From the NCBI GenBank assembly GCA_051294375.1, contig CM119265.1:12764124-12828123 (forward strand): a DNA stretch of 64,000 nucleotides, written 5' to 3'. The translations under genes were made by a program, and so were the position numbers. Shown here one piece after another: positions 43,731-55,092 of this stretch. The notes beneath the pieces were generated by a model, which was not told the DNA's origin, did no database searches, and was given only the letters and a program-made list of their open reading frames with translations. Numbering within the stretch: the stretch's first letter is position 1; every line of letters begins with the position of its first letter. The stretch is from Paraspadella gotoi. Taxonomy: Eukaryota > Chaetognatha.

Positions 43731-44390
43731 GAAAAAGGGTCGACTTTGTCCGTCGCGGGCGGAGATGGCAAAGGTGAGATGAATGAAGGACGATAATCGA
43801 GAAGATTAAGAGGAAATTATGCGAGCGTAAGGATGAGGAGGGTGAGGAGGAGGAGGAGGAGGAGGAGGAAGTGTGGGAGTAGAGAGGAAATAGGAGAGAG
43901 AATATACGGTCATCAGGTAATTGTGGGGGGGGGAATAGTTGGGATTAGGAAGAGCAACAGAGATCGTGAGAGTGAGAGACAGATAAAAAGACTTGTGGCG
44001 GTATATTCACGCAGCCTCACGTCCACCATCGTTCAGCCAAATCCATTGGCTCAGAGGGGAAACGCACCATCCCAGGCAGGGTGTTCCATCCACTGTCCTC
44101 CGATTACTCTCTACGTTGGCAAAACGAGGCCGTCCTAGGGCAACCGCGCCAGTGACTAGAGGCGTCACTGAAGGTCGGAAGCCCCCAAAACCGTCGTTGA
44201 GATGCCCCATACTAATCGTCATCACAGGCAACCCGGCTGTAACCATAAAATATGTAATTTTATCTTCACAGTCGAGAATTAATAGCCTCGATCTTTAGAT
44301 GTTTTTTCGTCGTCGTGAATTAAATCGCCTTTGAGTTTGACTTTTCCGAAATCCAAACCAACTTTGTTTTTGTCTTTGACGCCTTCGCCA

Positions 44391-44567
44391 TGAGAAAAGG
44401 GTTCGAAAAGCGCGAAAAATTCTTCAAGGCAGCGGCGGCGGCTGCCAAGACCGCGGAGGCGGCCCCTGCGGCAGTGATGGCGGCGGCGGCGGCGTCTGCC
44501 GGATCGCGAAGAGCCTCCGTCCCTCCATGGCCATATACGGTCATATCGAGTAATGGGATCTCATAAA
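44391..44567 (+). CDS. Short Ala-rich ORF, 58 codons, doubtful
   Basis: ATG to TAA, with a GCN/CGG tract coding (Ala)6 and (Ala)5 blocks and a C-terminal PPWPYTVISSNGIS. It lies in a CpG-rich block (44390-44740) whose other half carries a second Ala-rich frame at 44585-44842. It could be the first exon of a gene or a by-product of CGG repeats. Confidence 0.18.
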
Positions 44568-44740
44568 GAGTTTGCCCTTACTGATTGGAAAACGGAGCCT
44601 GCGGAAAAGCCCCGAGTTTTGGAGGGGGGCGGAGGCGGTATGACGGTGCTGCGCCGGGGTGGCGAGTCGCGGCGGCCGGCGCAGCGGCGGGGGCAGCGGC
44701 GGCGGCGGCGGAAATTGCCGTCGATGCGTCGAGAGATGAG
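44420..44740. repeat. CGG/GCN-rich block
   Basis: Two CGG/GCG-rich patches (~44428-44500 and ~44670-44715) in a CpG-rich context. Possible CpG island. Confidence 0.7.
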
Positions 44741-45445
44741 TTAAGACGGCGTCGAGAGACGAAAAAGCGAGGAAAGTCAGAAGCCATACAGGGGCAGAGC
44801 TTTGGAGTTGCTGGGTTGGTAAAAACCATTGGAGGGGGGTAGCCAATGTGGGAGAAGATATTGGTCTAGAGTGCTAGCGTGAAAATCTTGCCCAGGGGAG
44901 GAATTGTTAAAAAAAACTCACTCGAAGAAGTGAGAATCTGAGACGAAAAAAGAAATAATCTGCTTTTCGCAGTATTGAGTTTTATATAAACATACAAAAC
45001 ATGAATTCAAATGGTATTTAAATATTCTGTTAAGGAGAGAGAGAAGAGAGAGAGGTGAAATAGAATTTGAAGTCACGACGAAAACGATGATAACGAATAA
45101 ACGGAACTGAATGTCGATTCGAAAGTCATAGAAAATGACGAATTGGGAGAAAAATATGTCAAAAACAGAGAAAACGACTTGACGACGAAACCGTCAAAAT
45201 TTTGACGTCGGTAAATGAGGTCGTCGTCGTCGTCGGCGGCGTCGGCAGGGGCGCTGCCGCAGACGAGAAGGTCAGTTTTTAACGACCTCTCGCGACAGGC
45301 GCGTCCTGCCGTCTCAAAGACTCGCCCGTCTTCAAAAAAAAAAAAAAAAGAAAGAGAGAGAAAAAGATGAAAATAACGGAAAAGAAATATCTGCAAGACG
45401 CTGCTCGCAGAATGGATAGAAACTCTATAAAAAGAAATCATGCGC

Positions 45446-45452
45446 GAGAGAG

Positions 45453-45534
<82 letters not shown>

Positions 45535-45546
45535 GAGAGAGAGAGA
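45446..45546 (+). repeat. (GA)n microsatellite
   Basis: Near-pure GA tract of ~95 bp with one ATGA interruption near the right end. Confidence 0.96.
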
Positions 45547-45599
45547 AATAGGTTCTTTTTTTTCGGGGAACGAGTAAAAAAAAAACGATAACTAGAATT

Positions 45600-46540
45600 C
45601 CCGACCCCATAAGCACGTGTCAAATGAGCGGCTCTTTCTTTCTTTCCCTTTCTTTCTTTTTTTCCCCTCCGCGTTTCCTCGCGAAGCTGTTCTTTCTTTT
45701 CTTTTATACTTCCCCATCTTTTCTTTTCTTTTCTTTTTTTTCTTTTTTCCCCCGATTTATCGTCTGCTCTTCCTTCGGCCCAGCATTCTTCGCAAACAAA
45801 CAGTAGTTTTCGGGAGTTGACTCTGGAGAAAAAGGGCGCGGAGCAATGAAGAGGAGGAAGGAAGGAAAAAAGGATTTTGGGAGACGAGAAAATGGATGGG
45901 AGAGCATGAAAAAGAATGGGAGCGCGTGAAATAGTAATGGAGCGAGTGAAAAAGAATGAGAGGAAATGTGAAAGGTGTAGAAGTGCTTGAAAAAAAAGGA
46001 GTGGATGCTTTTCAAAATCATGGTAGCGAAATAAAAAAAGAGAGTAAAAACTGGAAGCAATAGTTGAAGAATAAAGAACATTTTAGAACTAGCACAATTA
46101 GCGTTTAGAAGACTAGGAGCCCTGTAAAAATTAGAAGGAGCTCTAAATCAAGTAGAAGTCGGAACGCTTATAAGATCAAGAACAGTAAAAAGAGTCCGGG
46201 CGGACAACTCAGGATGAACACGTTCGAAACTCGACGAGAATCCCGTATGACCGAGAGACAATGCGCGCGCAACGCTGATGACTCTCGGGAAGGTGCCGCG
46301 CCGGCCAGGGAGTGCAAAGCGAGGGACCCGCGAGTGTGTTTTGACGACGCGGGACGGAAGGAACCTGGAATCCGAAGACGCGGCGCCGGCGGACTCTTAA
46401 AGTCTTCCCCTCCGGTGGCTTCCACACCCCCCCCCCTCGGCCCCGACGAAGAAACCGGGGGAAATCCCTTTCTAACGAGTTTAACCCCTGCCAATCGACC
46501 CGGGAAATTCCCTCTCGTCTAACAATCCCCTATTTCCTTA
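45600..46540. other. Non-coding stretch
   Basis: A T/C-rich part (45630-45760), then purine-rich, then a GC-rich patch at 46250-46510. Both strands are open in the GC-rich patch, with no domain. Confidence 0.4.
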
Positions 46541-46850
46541 CGACCCTTCTCCGTCGCTCCCTCCCCCTTCTCTTTGGAACGGAAACCCGCCCCTGTCGTT
46601 CGTATAACCGAAGGAGAAAATGCGCTGGGTCTCTCTCCTCTCGGGACCCATAATTCGCTCATGTCTACCTTGAAGGACACGGCTAACTACGTGTCCACAT
46701 CCGGGGCGGTCAGTCGAAAGAGGGGGGGAGCGTGGCTCGAGCGGGAAGATGGAGGGGTGCAGGAAGAAGATGGATTTACTCGGGAAGGGATGGAGAGAGA
46801 AAATTGGGAAAAAAGTTAGGGCCAGAAAAAGAAAAGAGATAAAGAGACAA

Positions 46851-46854
<4 letters not shown>

Positions 46855-46911
<57 letters not shown>

Positions 46912-46925
46912 AAGAGAGAGAGAGC
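46855..46925 (+). repeat. (GA)n microsatellite
   Basis: Near-pure GA tract. Confidence 0.95.
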
Positions 46926-47010
46926 CATCGCCGGACACTGGGAGAGAGACATAGAGAGAGAAAAGGGTTGAGAGATCGCAAAGAGACATAAAGTGAGAGA
47001 GCCCTCCGAA

Positions 47011-47024
47011 AGGTCACGTGACCT
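47011..47024. promoter_or_regulatory. 14-bp palindrome with core CACGTG
   Basis: AGGTCACGTGACCT is a perfect palindrome containing GTCACGTGAC, the extended E-box of TFE/USF factors, with AGGTCA half-sites at each end. Confidence 0.5.
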
Positions 47025-47784
47025 CCTAAGGTGTGGTTCCCGATAATGAATTCAAATGGCCGCCGCGCGTGACTTCGGGAGAGAGACTCATATCGAACGA
47101 AACTCCTTAAACCAATCAAGAACCCCCTGTCCTCCGGGCTCGAAGGTGCGGGGGGATAGGATTTGAGGGGGGCTGCGATTTTAGCCTTAGATTTGGGGGA
47201 TTTAAGGGGGTAGAGATTTGAGAGTCCAAGGGGTGGGGAATATTGTGAAGGATAATGTTTTGTGATTTCGACTTTGAGGGGAATATGGGTGAGAGGATGC
47301 GATTTGGAGATTTTAGAATCTAGACGTGTGCTAAGAGTGAATGCTTGGGGTTTGCTTTGGCCGTTTAAGATTCTTTCGTTTTCCCGCTCAGCGATGATCC
47401 GATTCTGTTCCAGGATTAAAATTGAACCGAATGAATGGAAAACAAAAAAAAACATAAGTTAAAAAAACGGGTAAAAAATGCTTCACCGCATCATTGCTGA
47501 AAGAATTAGTAAAACAGCATAAGATGAATACAAAACAGAGCGAGGACAGATTACAGGGCTTTAGTACGAGAATAAAAACGGTATAAGGCTCAACCAAGTT
47601 TAGAAAATAGAAAGCTATATTTATGTAATATTAGAGAGAAAGGCTTATAAAAACAAAAGAGCGCAGAAGATGGCGCAACATTGTAATGAGAAAAAGATGG
47701 AATCGGGGAAAAAAAAGGGTTTGCTCCGCCTCGCCGCTCATTGGCGCCGAGGGAGTAGGAAGATAACGTCGTGATCCTGAGATT

Positions 47785-47799
47785 TAGGGGAGGAGAGAG

Positions 47800-47865
<66 letters not shown>

Positions 47866-47870
47866 GGACT
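47785..47870 (+). repeat. GA-rich microsatellite
   Basis: Interrupted (GA)n. Confidence 0.94.
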
Positions 47871-47991
47871 CTCGTTACGGGAGGGGCCTGGGCTTCAGCG
47901 TGGAAAGGCTCGAACCGAAGAAATAACAGCAACGAGAGCAGTTTGGAGAAGTTTGAGGAGTTAATGGAGAAAGATAAGTGGATAAAGATGG

Positions 47992-48158
<167 letters not shown>

Positions 48159-48257
48159 AGAAATGAGGTTTGAATATAAACAAAGTCGTGCTCAAACAAA
48201 GAGAGACAGTAACGAGCGGAAAGGAAGCAGGGAGAACTGTAAAAAGAGTAAAAATCG

Positions 48258-48348
<91 letters not shown>
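48258..48348 (+). repeat. (GA)n microsatellite
   Basis: Near-pure GA tract of ~90 bp. Confidence 0.96.
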
Positions 48349-48349
<1 letters not shown>

Positions 48350-48481
48350 CCCGAAGAAAAGGGCGTAAAATTCGCTCTCCATCTGAAAAATCGTTTTTCT
48401 TTTTAAGTTTCTTCGAAACCGAAGTTCGTTTAAAACCGAGTTTTTCTTTCTCCTCCTTCGACCGAAATGAGTTTTTCGGTT

Positions 48482-48530
48482 CGACGACCGAGACGACGAC
48501 GACGACGACGACATAGACGACGACGACGAT
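48482..48530 (+). repeat. (GAC)n trinucleotide tract
   Basis: Two (GAC)n runs separated by ATA. Confidence 0.9.
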
Positions 48531-48739
48531 CCGCCTACTTTCCGGAATAATCGAGGGAGAAAAAAAAACCCTGTAATGCCCCATTTTCCTCAAGCTCGAA
48601 AAGTTGAACTTTCCAGCGTCCATCAACGTTCAAATTGCCGGGCGTTTCTAATTTTCCAGTTTTCCCGCCCGCAGAGATTGCAAGCTCCAGAAAAAAGTAG
48701 GAAATTTCGCGACGTCGGACGAGATGTCTCACTCTTTTA

Positions 48740-49600
48740 AACTTAATTTCGTTTATTTATTTTAACCGAATTTTAAATTCATTTAATTCAATAATTATCA
48801 AATTTCGTTGGTATCTTATTTATTATTTAGTAACAGCAATCCATGAATACAAATTCATTCTCTTTTACATACATCTATATTACTCGAGCTTGCTTCTAGA
48901 TATTTTCAGCCAACAAACCATACACTTCAGCCAACGCATCCTCCCACTTTGAAGCCAAGTCGTTTTGCCTTTAGCTTTCCTTGTATTTTCCCTTCTGCCT
49001 TCCCTCTCTCTCCAATTAAATCTTTAACCTAAAACCAATAACCAAATAATTTGTTTTCGCAAAAAATACTAATTACGTTCTTTTCTCACAATATTTTTTT
49101 AAATTCCTCTCTTTACCCCTCTTCGTATATCCTCTCTAACTTGTATCCTCTCTCAATCCCTTCATCCCCCATTCCAATCCCCTCTACCTCTCCTCCTTCC
49201 CCTCTTCCCCTTTCCCCTCTTCCCCCTTCCCCTCTCCCTTTCCCTCCCCGGGAACCCAGAGGTCGTAAATGAAATGGATTTAAGGCTCACGGATGAGGGA
49301 GTCGCGCTGGACACAACATGGCGAGAAGCGAGGGCCTGGGCCGCTGACCACTGAGAACTGGGCACTGGGCACTGGGCACATTTCGCACTTGGCAGGGGTA
49401 GAGGGGATCTGGAAAAGTGAGGGGGTTGCAGAAATCAGAGATGCAGACGCGATCCGGGAGGCGGAGTGAACGCGCGGAGGCGCATGTTTTTTGAGGTGGC
49501 GAACTTGGACAAGAGTCAAAAATTGGGGAGAAGGGAGGCGAATACGGAGGCGCAAAAAACGTTCGCGTTCGCCTCTTGTGCTTTTGTTTTTATAGGCGAA
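48740..49600. other. Non-coding stretch
   Basis: AT-rich, then C/T-rich (49080-49250) with a GGGCACT triplet repeat at ~49360-49380 and GGAGGCG motifs from 49450. No gene supported. Confidence 0.45.
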
Positions 49601-51630
49601 AATCAAAAGGTTTTTCCAAATTAAAACCTTTCTATTATTCCAAAAATTGTTCTTTTTTTTTTCAAATTTAGATATTGCTAAATTCTGAAGCCTTTATCAG
49701 CTGCCATTTGGTTTTTTATTAACATATTTTTTATTCAAAAAAAAATTTGGTTCTGTTTAAATCTATTTTATCTAATAAGTTGTACATAAGCATATATTTT
49801 ATATATTTTTCTTTTAATACATTCATTCACTCAATTTATTCTTTTTTTATTTTAAACAAAAAATAATTAATTAATATTTAATTAATTGTTAATTTATTCC
49901 TATGAAATTTAATTAAATTATTTATTCATAATTCTATTCTATTTATTTATTTACTTTATTGATTTTATTAATCAAATAATTTTTTTATCTAGCATCATTT
50001 TTAAACTTGGATCTTTTTTGATTTGCATTATTATTTTAACTGCATCATTTTTTCAACTGGTATAAATTTTATAACATGGATTTTTTTTTTATTTATATTA
50101 TTTTACAACTTGAATCATATTTTGAATTTGCATTATTTTTTATACCTATATAATTTTTTGAATTACATTATTTTTTTTTAATTTGTATTATTTTTCCAAC
50201 TTGCATCATGTTTTTATCTTGGATCATTTTTTTAACTTGCATCATTTTTTAAACTAGCTTCATTTTTAAACTTGTATATTTTTTTGACTTGCATTAATTT
50301 TTTAACTTGCATCATTTTTTAATTCATTTCATTTTTTTTAATTTGCATTATTTTTGAAACTTGCATCATTTTTTTTAACTTCCATTATTTTTTTTATTTA
50401 TAAATTTTTTTGATTTGCATTATTTTTTAACTTACATCATTTTTGCACCAATCATTTATTCATTTTAAATTATTTTTATCTCGCATCATTTTTTGTATGC
50501 ATAATTTTTTAACCTATATCATTTTTCAACTTGCATCATTTTTTTCAAATTGCATCATTTTTTAAATTTCAGCATTTTTTAAACTTGCCTTATTTTCTTA
50601 CTTGTATTATTTTTTAACTTGTATTATTTTTTTGTTTAATTTTTTAAATTTATATTACCTTTTAACTTATATGGTTTTAATTTTATATTAAAATTTATAT
50701 TATCAATTTATTTATAAAAAACAATTTATAAAATTGGTAAAACAATATAACAATTATCCATTTGTTGTTGAGTTGTGTAAAATAATTAATTATTAATTAA
50801 TTAATATATAAGAAACTAATTAATTATTGTTTTAACTAATTAATTAATTAACGCTAATGATCGTCATCAGATCCAGCATTGTTTGCTTTTTTTACTAAGT
50901 AAAACTAAAAACTTTCAGCTTGAATTGAAAAACAAGAAAAAATTTTTTTCTAATGCCAAATAGTAAAAAATATAAAATTATGGTAATATTATAATTTTTT
51001 TAATAATAACACAATTCGATTTTTACTGATTGGGAATACTACTACATTTTTGGATTTTTAATTGATATTTTTTTAAAAAAATAGTAAAATAATATTTTTT
51101 TTTTTAAATTTAATTAATCATATTAAATTAATAAAATGTTTGATTGGAAAGTAAAAAAATAGAAAAAAAGAAAGTAAAATAAAAAAATAAAGTAATACAG
51201 AGAAAGTAAGAGAGAGAGAAAGAGGAAAAAGAGTGAGTGAAGAGAATAAGAGTAAATAAAAAGAAATAAAATAAAGTCATATAAAAATAAATTTTGTCAT
51301 TTCTCATATTTATCCTTTTCTTAAGTATTTTTTAGAAGCTTTATCTCTTTCTCTCCCCATTTCTTTCTTTTCTCTTTCTTTCTATTTCTTTCTTTCTTTT
51401 CTCCTTCTCTCTCCTCTCTCTTTTTTAAAATGTCTTGCAAAAATTGTTTAAAAAATAAATACTTTGTTAAAAAGATTTGAAAAAAGTTAATATATATTTA
51501 AAAATAAAAAAATTTTTTATTTATTTATTTATTTATTAATTTTAAACATAACAAATTGAAAGTTTTTTCATGACCCATTGATCTGAATTTTAAAAAAATA
51601 ATATCAAATACAAAACTATAAATACATTTT
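49600..51630. other. ~2-kb extremely AT-rich tract
   Basis: Almost devoid of G and C apart from the ATC/TGC of the tandem repeat inside it. No open frame. Flanked on both sides by GGAGGCG-rich DNA. May be a matrix-attachment-type or satellite-derived region. Confidence 0.8.
50010..50660 (+). repeat. Degenerate ~17-bp tandem repeat AACTTGCATCATTTTTT
   Basis: Several dozen degenerate units of AACTTGCATCATTTTTT, with variants TTGCATTATTTTT and TTGTATTATTTTT, run through the middle of the AT-rich tract. Confidence 0.85.
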
Positions 51631-51639
51631 TTAACAAAA

Positions 51640-51775
51640 AGCCGGAGGCGTTAAGGAGGCGATCGCGGAGGCGATCCGGGCTAAAAAAATGAGAGGCGAA
51701 CGCAAAACCGGAGGCGAGGGGGGTCTCGGGAGGCGGGGAGTGGAGGCGGGCGAAATTCACCGCCTCCAGCATCCC
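51640..51775 (+). repeat. GGAGGCG-rich cluster
   Basis: About nine GGAGGCG/GAGGCG motifs in 130 bp, abruptly GC-rich after the AT-rich tract. A similar cluster lies at 49450-49580 on its left. Confidence 0.75.
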
Positions 51776-51854
51776 TGGCAGAAATCATAGTGGAAATGTA
51801 AAGTTGATGATTCTCAATGTAGAATAAAAAAATTTGTCGGCTAAAAAAAATGTT

Positions 51855-51920
51855 GGCGACGGGGGCGGCAGCGGCGGCAGCATCCGCAGCGGCAGCGGCG
51901 ACGGCGGCAGCAACGGCGCG
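51855..51920 (+). repeat. GGC/GCA-rich trinucleotide tract
   Basis: CGGCAGCGGCGGCAGC-type triplets. Confidence 0.85.
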
Positions 51921-52329
51921 CCTTTGGAATAAAAAAACCTTTGAGGAAAAAATGCGGAAATGGGTGAGAAAGGGTAAAGGTCGATTCGAAGAGGGTGAGT
52001 ACGTCGCGGATGGGTGAGGAATCCGACAGGGGGAGATGAATGTGCGCGAGAGGCTGAAGGGGGTGAGGCGTGGGGAAGCGGGAGTGAGGCGTCAACTCAA
52101 GCGGAAACGAAGACGCTTGGCGCCGGGAGGGGTCAAACGAGAAAGCGGTCCAAGGGCGAGGGGTCGCGTCACCGTCGGGAAGACGTTCCTCGCCTTCGCT
52201 TTTTTCGTTGTTGTTGTCGTTGTTGTTGCTGAAATCGTGTTCATTAAATTTAAAAATATGATGGGTTTCATCGGTTGAATCTTGATCGGGATTCTTCTTC
52301 GTCATTGTCCTCGTTTTAAAATTATAAGT

Positions 52330-53200
52330 TAAAATAATAAGTCTTTGGAAGGAGATGGAGTTATATTATAACACTCATTTTCTTCTTCTTTAGTCAAAGC
52401 GTAAACTGTATATAATTTTCTCTCCTTCCTTTTTCTCCATCTCCTTCCTTCTCCTTCCTGCGACTGATTTTCCTCTTTTTTCCTTTTTCTCTTTGCCTCT
52501 TTCTCATTCGATATCCGATAACGAGTAATTTAGAAGATGAAACCTTCTCCTATAACTCTTCTCTCTTAGTTGAGTTGTCTAATTGTTCGATGTCCATGGA
52601 CCAAAATAAAAAAGAGAGAAAAGTCAAAATAATACTCGCATCGGAACCAAAAATAGAATCGGATCCTCGACTCGGGTAAAATCCCCCGGAAGCTGGATTC
52701 CGCCCTCTCATTGGACCAACCACCAATCAGTTCGGGACAATAAAATTGTTACTAAAAATTGAGCTCACTTTCCTTTGAAAAAATTTAATCCTGAATCAAA
52801 AAAAAAAAAAAGGGGGGGAAAAAAAATCCGCATAAAAAATCCTCCTGGCAGAGAGTCGCTTTTGAGAGCGAGCCGAGATTAACTTTCATTAAACATCATA
52901 AACGCTTTTGGAAGAGGCTCTGCCTTCTCGTTCTGACGACTCCTCATCCTCGCTCCTCCTCCCGCTCCTCTTCTCCTTACTTCAACTCCTAATCCTCCTC
53001 CTCCTCATTTCCATTCTACTTCCTCTATTTTCTTTCCCCTTCTCCAAAAGAAAAAAAAAAGACCCCATTTTTTTCAGTTTAGAAGCCATAAAAAATAGAA
53101 AATGGAAAAAGGTAAAAAAATAAAAGGGGGGGTTGAAAAAAAAATAGGGCGAGAATTTGCAGTTTCAACGCGATCTTGAGCCGACATGTTATGACGGATA
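52330..53200. other. Non-coding stretch
   Basis: Pyrimidine-rich and mixed DNA; ATTGG/CCAAT boxes face each other at ~52711 and ~52722. No gene supported. Confidence 0.4.
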
Positions 53201-53217
53201 CTGGCAAAACGACAGAA

Positions 53218-53332
<115 letters not shown>

Positions 53333-54021
53333 CATTTTTCAATCCTATCTTTATATTTTTTTTTAAATCTTAAATTATTGACTACACCAGTCTGAATAAA
53401 AACCATAACGAGCCAGACACTTAATTGCGCTAATAAATGAGATTAAAAACACGAAGAAAAGATAGAGAATGAATTAGTCATTTTCTTCTTTCCGTTGAGC
53501 AAAAACAAATTAAAGGAATCGGAACTCATGGAGTCCGAGAGTCCTAATTCTTAGTCCACAGAGTCAACGAGTGAAAAATTAATTAATTAAGTCATTTTTC
53601 GATTTTTTTTTTGCACCTCTTAACAGCATTACCATTGTATAAAAACCATATTTTGTCGTTATTCATGTAAAACATTAAACGTGATTTTCATAAATAAACA
53701 GTTTTTATTTTTTCACAACGTCACAACTATTTGAAAAGTCAGCGTCATTCCCACCCTTTCCCGCGCCAAGCCGCGACCGATAATTGCCAACCTTTCTTGT
53801 TATTCGTCGTGTACCTTGAATTGTCATTCACGAAGCATGATTCATACAATAAATAATTTCACTATTTATAGATATTAGACTTTTCCCCTCTTTTCCTTCT
53901 GAAACAACAACGACACCGACTTTGATGACGACAACGTCTCTAGAGGGACGCAACGCCCATCCTCTCCGAAATGACATCCGTAAAATGACGCGTCTAACGA
54001 CGACTAAGACGACGAGGACGG

Positions 54022-54063
54022 CGACGTCATCGAAGTTACGACGTCAGAAGTGAAACGACGTCA
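54022..54063. promoter_or_regulatory. Three CRE-like CGACGTCA motifs at 17-bp period
   Basis: CGACGTCA at 54022, 54039 and 54056, each exactly 17 bp apart, in a CpG-rich block (53920-54120). On the minus strand each reads TGACGTCG, 7 of 8 bases of the ATF/CREB palindrome. It could be a short minisatellite or a real regulatory cluster. Confidence 0.4.
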
Positions 54064-54181
54064 GTGCGGACTGTCTGGCGTCGCCGTCGCCGTCGCCGCC
54101 GCCTGACTCTTTGCCCAAAAATAGATCGCTACGACCCGGTTCGATGGGAAATTGTTCGCCTGGCGCTTGCTCCCTCTTGTT

Positions 54182-54191
54182 TCTCTCTCTC

Positions 54192-54264
<73 letters not shown>
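54182..54264 (+). repeat. (TC)n microsatellite
   Basis: Near-pure TC tract of ~80 bp. Confidence 0.96.
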
Positions 54265-54268
<4 letters not shown>

Positions 54269-54471
54269 ATAGTCGTTGCCAATGCCACATCGGCATCATT
54301 GCAAATGCCACCACCAATCGGATTTCGCCAACGAATTCGTCACCGCCGCCACCTCCAATCGGCGACGCCATCTGCGAAAAATCGGAAATATTTTCCTTTC
54401 GGTTTTTCTAGATCAGTGAAGCTTTTAAATCGACACAATGAGGCGCATCACAATCGCAATAGAGAAAGAGA

Positions 54472-54535
54472 GATATAGAGATATATATAGATATATATAA
54501 TATATATAATATTATATAATATTATATATAGATGT
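54472..54535 (+). repeat. ATATAG/AT-rich microsatellite
   Basis: AT-dinucleotide-rich tract of ~60 bp. Confidence 0.85.
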
Positions 54536-54825
54536 AGAAATTGAGAGGAGAGAGAGAGATCACATTGAAAGCAAGCGCTCATTTGCAGCCGGGAATCCGT
54601 GGGTGGCTCTTTTTTCAATCTTTTAGACTTTTTAATCGTTGTGATGCTTGTTTTAATTAATAAAAAACACAGTTAAACATGTTAAAAAATTCAATTAATT
54701 AATTTCTTTGTGTGTGAGTGTGTGTGTGTATAAACTATAATGACTGTACTGTAAAACAATTTGTTGTTAACGAATAAAACACATATATAATTATAAACAA
54801 ATACTACAAATATTGTTTTCATAAA

Positions 54826-55092
54826 TTAGCCATTTGACTTCATCTTTCTTATCAGGGCGCCGGGCTGAGGGACCACCTTCCCTCTAACCGTCAAAAACCT
54901 CAATATTTCATCGCTTTCGGTCGAGGCGATGCCTGTGGCTGCGATGGTAGCGTTGGCAACACTGGCGGCGGCTGCGTCGGCGGCGGCGGCGGCGGCAAAG
55001 TTCCGTCGCTCGTAACACAAGCGATACGGTCTTCTGCGTGTGACGTTGGTATTTCGGCGCCTCCCGCATAAATCAGTCCCTGTCAAATTCAC
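54826..55092 (-). CDS. Unrecognised 88-codon ORF, possible terminal exon
   Basis: ATG at 55092 to stop at 54826-54828. A basic N-terminal part, then a GCN-coded Ala-rich stretch (~33-55), then a segment of ordinary composition (STESDEILRFLTVRGKVVPQ) ending KMKSNG. The last part looks more protein-like than most frames here. Upstream is a CpG-rich region on the minus-strand side. Family unknown; it could be a chance frame through a CGG-rich patch. Confidence 0.22.
   Translation of the reverse strand: MNLTGTDLCGRRRNTNVTRRRPYRLCYERRNFAAAAAADAAAASVANATIAATGIASTESDEILRFLTVRGKVVPQPGALIRKMKSNG

Noticed and set aside
44007-44246. 79-codon minus-strand frame with mixed composition; also considered as an RNA gene
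   Set aside because: No domain and no match to any structured RNA I know; both strands are open. Left as unexplained but unsupported.
47140-47245. G-quadruplex in the G-rich stretch
   Set aside because: G runs are mostly separated by more than 10 bases, outside normal loop lengths.
46538-47455. 305-codon minus-strand open frame
   Set aside because: Half is TC-repeat product; the rest is a frame through G-rich non-coding DNA without domain or codon evidence.
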